A DNA stretch of 8,341 nucleotides from contig JAUVLL010000131.1 of NCBI GenBank assembly GCA_030600745.1, positions 1-8,341 on the forward strand. The letters run 5' to 3'. Source of the stretch: Spirochaetaceae bacterium. Lineage in GTDB: Bacteria > Spirochaetota > Spirochaetia > B11-G9. The position numbers and the translations under genes are program-made. Below are positions 6,446 through 8,341 of this stretch, in pieces. A model generated the notes under the pieces. That model had not been told where the DNA came from. It saw only the letters and a program-made list of their open reading frames with translations, and did not search any database. The first letter of the stretch is position 1. Each line of letters starts with the position of its first letter.

Positions 6446-6504
6446 ATGACAAAAAAGGATTTAGTTTCATCTTACTCTGCTGTCTTATAGCCCTTTTTTA
6501 TCAT
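6446..6504 (-). repeat. Long inverted repeat between rnfA and rnfB
   Basis: In the leftward transcript, ATGATAAAAAAGG (6504-6492) can pair with CCTTTTTTGTCAT (6458-6446) over 13 pairs, one of them U-G. They enclose a 33-base loop. The structure fills most of the only real gap in the rnf operon and ends five bases before the rnfB AGGAG. It is not followed by a U-tract, so it is unlikely to be an efficient intrinsic terminator. It may be an RNA processing, stability or translation-control element. The stem is AU-rich and could be chance. Confidence 0.45.
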
Positions 6505-6515
6505 TCTGCCTGATA

Positions 6516-7106
6516 CTATCCAAGCAGATTGTTTAATAATGCGTTATCGAAGGCCATAAATGCCAAAGCCATAAGTCCACCGGTAACAAATGCTATAGGA
6601 ATACCACGAAAAGATTTGGGGATCCATTCTAAATCCAGTTTTACTCTGATTGTTGACATTAAAAGAATTGCAAGAAGAAAACCAAGACCTGCTGCAATAC
6701 CTGCTATAAAACTTTCCAGAGCATTATAATCATTTCTGACATTTATAATTGCAATTCCAAGTACTGCACAATTAGTAGTAATGAGAGGGAGGAAAATACC
6801 AAGTGCCTTATAAAGGGCAGGAGATATCTTCTGTATTACCAGTTCTACAAGCTGCACAAGTGCTGCTATTACAAGAATAAAACTTATTGTCTGCAGGAAA
6901 ACTATATCCAGAGGAACAAGTACATAGTGATATATTGCCCATGAAGCAATTGAAGCCATAGCCATTACAAAAGTAACTGCAAAACCCATACCTACTGCAG
7001 ATTCAACATCTTTTGAAACCCCGATAAACGGACATAAACCAAGGAACTGTGTAAGAATAAAATTATTTATAAATACAAATGTTATTATTATTCCAATATA
7101 ACTCAT
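6516..7106 (-). CDS. rnfA: Rnf complex membrane subunit RnfA
   Basis: An integral membrane protein of 196 residues, the usual length, with about six hydrophobic helices. RnfA and RnfE are homologous and pack as an inverted pair in the membrane. In related Nqr and Rnf structures their four cysteines hold a [2Fe-2S] cluster between them that carries electrons across the membrane and is linked to ion pumping. Here the cysteines are C25 in FLGLCPFIGV and C113 in TTNCAVLG, both in the standard positions. The N-terminus (NNFILTQFLGLCP) is strongly characteristic. An AGGAGG precedes the ATG by eight bases, and the ATG overlaps the rnfE stop as ATGA. Confidence 0.97.
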   Translation of the reverse strand: MSYIGIIITFVFINNFILTQFLGLCPFIGVSKDVESAVGMGFAVTFVMAMASIASWAIYHYVLVPLDIVFLQTISFILVIAALVQLVELVIQKISPALYKALGIFLPLITTNCAVLGIAIINVRNDYNALESFIAGIAAGLGFLLAILLMSTIRVKLDLEWIPKSFRGIPIAFVTGGLMALAFMAFDNALLNNLLG

Positions 7107-7726
7107 TGTTTAACCCTCCTGATGTCTTCAATCCATGTAAACAGAGCCTTTAAAAAACCCATAACCAGAAGAGCCCCTGCGGCCAGACCAAATACCCTTA
7201 CAGGAGAATCTACCAGACCCGGTACTTCAATTACACCTGAAAAACTGCCAATTGGAAAAAGAGTTATTGTACCAAGACCGAAAACTTCACGAACAAGAGC
7301 AATTAATATTAATGCAAGAGTAAATCCAATACCCATTCCAAGAGCATCCAGAATGGAAGCTTGTATTGTATTTTTGTTTGCAAAAGCCTCTGCTCTGCCC
7401 AAAATAATACAGTTGACAACTATAAGTGGTACAAAAACACCAAGACTATCGTATAATGCTGGAATAAATGCCTCCATAACCATCTCTACAATTGTTACAA
7501 AAGAGGCAATTATTACTATATATGCAGGTATTCTAACCTTCTCGGGAATAAAATCCTTTAAAAGTGAAACAAAAATATTTGATCCAAGAAGAACAAATAT
7601 TACACCTGCACCCATACCTAATGAATTAATAACTTTGGTAGAAACACCAAGGGCAGGGCATAATCCAAGAACAATAATAAAAACAGGGTTCTCTTTAATC
7701 AGCCCCTTTGTAAACTCTTTAAGCAC
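7103..7726 (-). CDS. rnfE: Rnf complex membrane subunit RnfE
   Basis: A 207-residue integral membrane protein with about six helices, partner of RnfA. The motif KENPVFIIVLGLCPALGV carries C23, and VVNCIILGRAEAFA carries C106; these are the two family cysteines that share the intramembrane [2Fe-2S] cluster with RnfA. The start codon is GTG (7726-7724), which shares one base with the rnfG stop (TAGTG). An AGGGGG run lies about seven bases upstream and supports this start. The stop overlaps the rnfA start by four bases. Tight packing on both sides indicates translational coupling, in keeping with the need for equal amounts of RnfA and RnfE. Confidence 0.97.
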   Translation of the reverse strand: MLKEFTKGLIKENPVFIIVLGLCPALGVSTKVINSLGMGAGVIFVLLGSNIFVSLLKDFIPEKVRIPAYIVIIASFVTIVEMVMEAFIPALYDSLGVFVPLIVVNCIILGRAEAFANKNTIQASILDALGMGIGFTLALILIALVREVFGLGTITLFPIGSFSGVIEVPGLVDSPVRVFGLAAGALLVMGFLKALFTWIEDIRRVKQ

Positions 7727-8280
7727 TACATTCCCCCTATTTGGCCGACAAAATCTGCAGCTTCATTTAATGCTTTTCCAATTCCAACAAAAGTTATACT
7801 TGCACCTGTTATGGCATCAGCATCTGCAGGATTTAAATGACTTTTACTGGAAGGAATAACAGAATCTTTTCCGGTACCAATATACATTTTCATATACGAA
7901 GCATTCTCCGCTTCTTTACCAAGACCCGGCGTCTCTGAATTTTCCATGAGAGCAGCTGCCAGGACCTCTCCCTCAAGAGATATTGTGGTAAGAAGTCCCA
8001 GGTCTCCAGCATAGCCGGCACCTGTAACATCAACAATATAGGCATCTATATTACCTTCATCAGATAAAGGATAGTAACCGTTTATTCCATTCTGATTATC
8101 ACTTTCAACATATTGGCCAATATTCAATCCACCTGATAACTCACTGAGTGCTTCTTCCAGTCTTGCTGCTCTTGCCGCAGCAATCCTTGGTTCTGTAACT
8201 GCATTTACAACGCCAAGTGCAATGGCTGCAACAGCACAAATTGCAGCCAGTTTTCCACCTACTTTGACCACTTCTTTCAT
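7726..8280 (-). CDS. rnfG: Rnf complex flavoprotein subunit RnfG (FMN-binding domain)
   Basis: A 184-residue protein, slightly short for the family, anchored by one helix (about 9-27) with an FMN-binding domain outside. The conserved SETPGLG (115-121) is present. The flavinylation site normally reads D-x-x-[S/T]-G-A-T, with FMN joined by a phosphoester to the last Thr through the transferase ApbE. Here it reads DAITGAS (155-161), so Ser161 (codon AGT, 7800-7798) occupies the attachment position; T163 lies two residues on. No apbE is in the window. RnfG carries electrons between RnfD and the RnfA/E pair. The ATG overlaps the rnfD stop (ATGA) and is preceded by GAAGG. Confidence 0.95.
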   Translation of the reverse strand: MKEVVKVGGKLAAICAVAAIALGVVNAVTEPRIAAARAARLEEALSELSGGLNIGQYVESDNQNGINGYYPLSDEGNIDAYIVDVTGAGYAGDLGLLTTISLEGEVLAAALMENSETPGLGKEAENASYMKMYIGTGKDSVIPSSKSHLNPADADAITGASITFVGIGKALNEAADFVGQIGGM

Positions 8281-8341
8281 TTTGCAACCTTCTTTGTCTC
8301 TATTCCGAAACGTTTTGGTTTTGTATACTGATCAATCATTG
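8277..8341 (-). CDS. rnfD: Rnf complex membrane subunit RnfD, C-terminal 20 residues only
   Basis: The frame entering from the right edge ends at TGA 8279-8277, overlapping the rnfG start as ATGA. The residues MIDQYTKPKRFG, followed by a lysine-rich tail, fit the cytoplasmic C-terminus of RnfD, the membrane subunit that holds one covalent FMN. The identification rests on this short tail plus the position directly before rnfG, as in the common rnfCDGEAB order. The rest of the gene lies outside the window. Confidence 0.8.
   Translation of the reverse strand, partial: MIDQYTKPKRFGIETKKVAK

Noticed and set aside
7122..7859. 245-codon open frame on the plus strand
   Set aside because: It is antisense to rnfE and rnfG, is low-complexity (Ile/Thr/Pro/Arg rich) and has no family resemblance. 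It is a by-product of the coding bias of membrane genes.

Overview
The window looks like a piece of an AT-rich anaerobic bacterial chromosome, most likely a spirochaete. That placement is an inference from the AT-rich coding style, a six-subunit-type Rnf operon, a GH57 protein resembling the Thermococcus 4-alpha-glucanotransferase, and a Thermotoga-like CheY. No rRNA or lineage-defining gene is present. Coding density is very high, and no gene-free stretch exceeds 100 bases.

Region 1 (positions 1-2348, minus strand) is a probable operon. In transcription order it holds a small Cas2-like protein with no cas1 or CRISPR array in sight, prfB (release factor 2), a single-domain CheY-type receiver, and the start of an unrecognised exported protein that runs off the left edge. 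The intact prfB is 941-2042, not the shorter open frame that starts at 1993. Its first 23 codons lie in another frame and end at an in-frame UGA inside a near-perfect copy of the RF2 +1 programmed frameshift signal. The prfB stop codon overlaps the cheY start (TAATG), and the cheY end overlaps the next start, so translation of the later genes may depend on frameshifting.

Region 2 (2349-2434) is an 86-base divergent promoter region. Each direction has a sigma70-like promoter with a 17-base spacer. Both -10 boxes lie only 6-7 bases from the start codon, which predicts leaderless or nearly leaderless mRNAs. The rightward gene (2435-3658) encodes an exported protein with two FN3-like repeats and a helical C-terminus. 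It meets the leftward operon at a shared hairpin terminator that contains both stop codons.

Region 3 (3679-8341, minus strand) is the 3' part of an Rnf operon: rnfD (last 20 codons only), rnfG, rnfE, rnfA, rnfB, then a GH57-family gene overlapping rnfB by 8 bases. Rnf couples ferredoxin:NAD+ electron transfer to ion pumping at the inner membrane. RnfA and RnfE keep the paired membrane cysteines. Two subunits look altered: RnfG has Ser where Thr normally carries covalent FMN, and RnfB has lost exactly the four ligands of one C-terminal [4Fe-4S] cluster. The GH57 protein keeps its nucleophile position but has Asn at the acid/base position and lacks the usual histidines of the first motif, so it may not be an ordinary enzyme.
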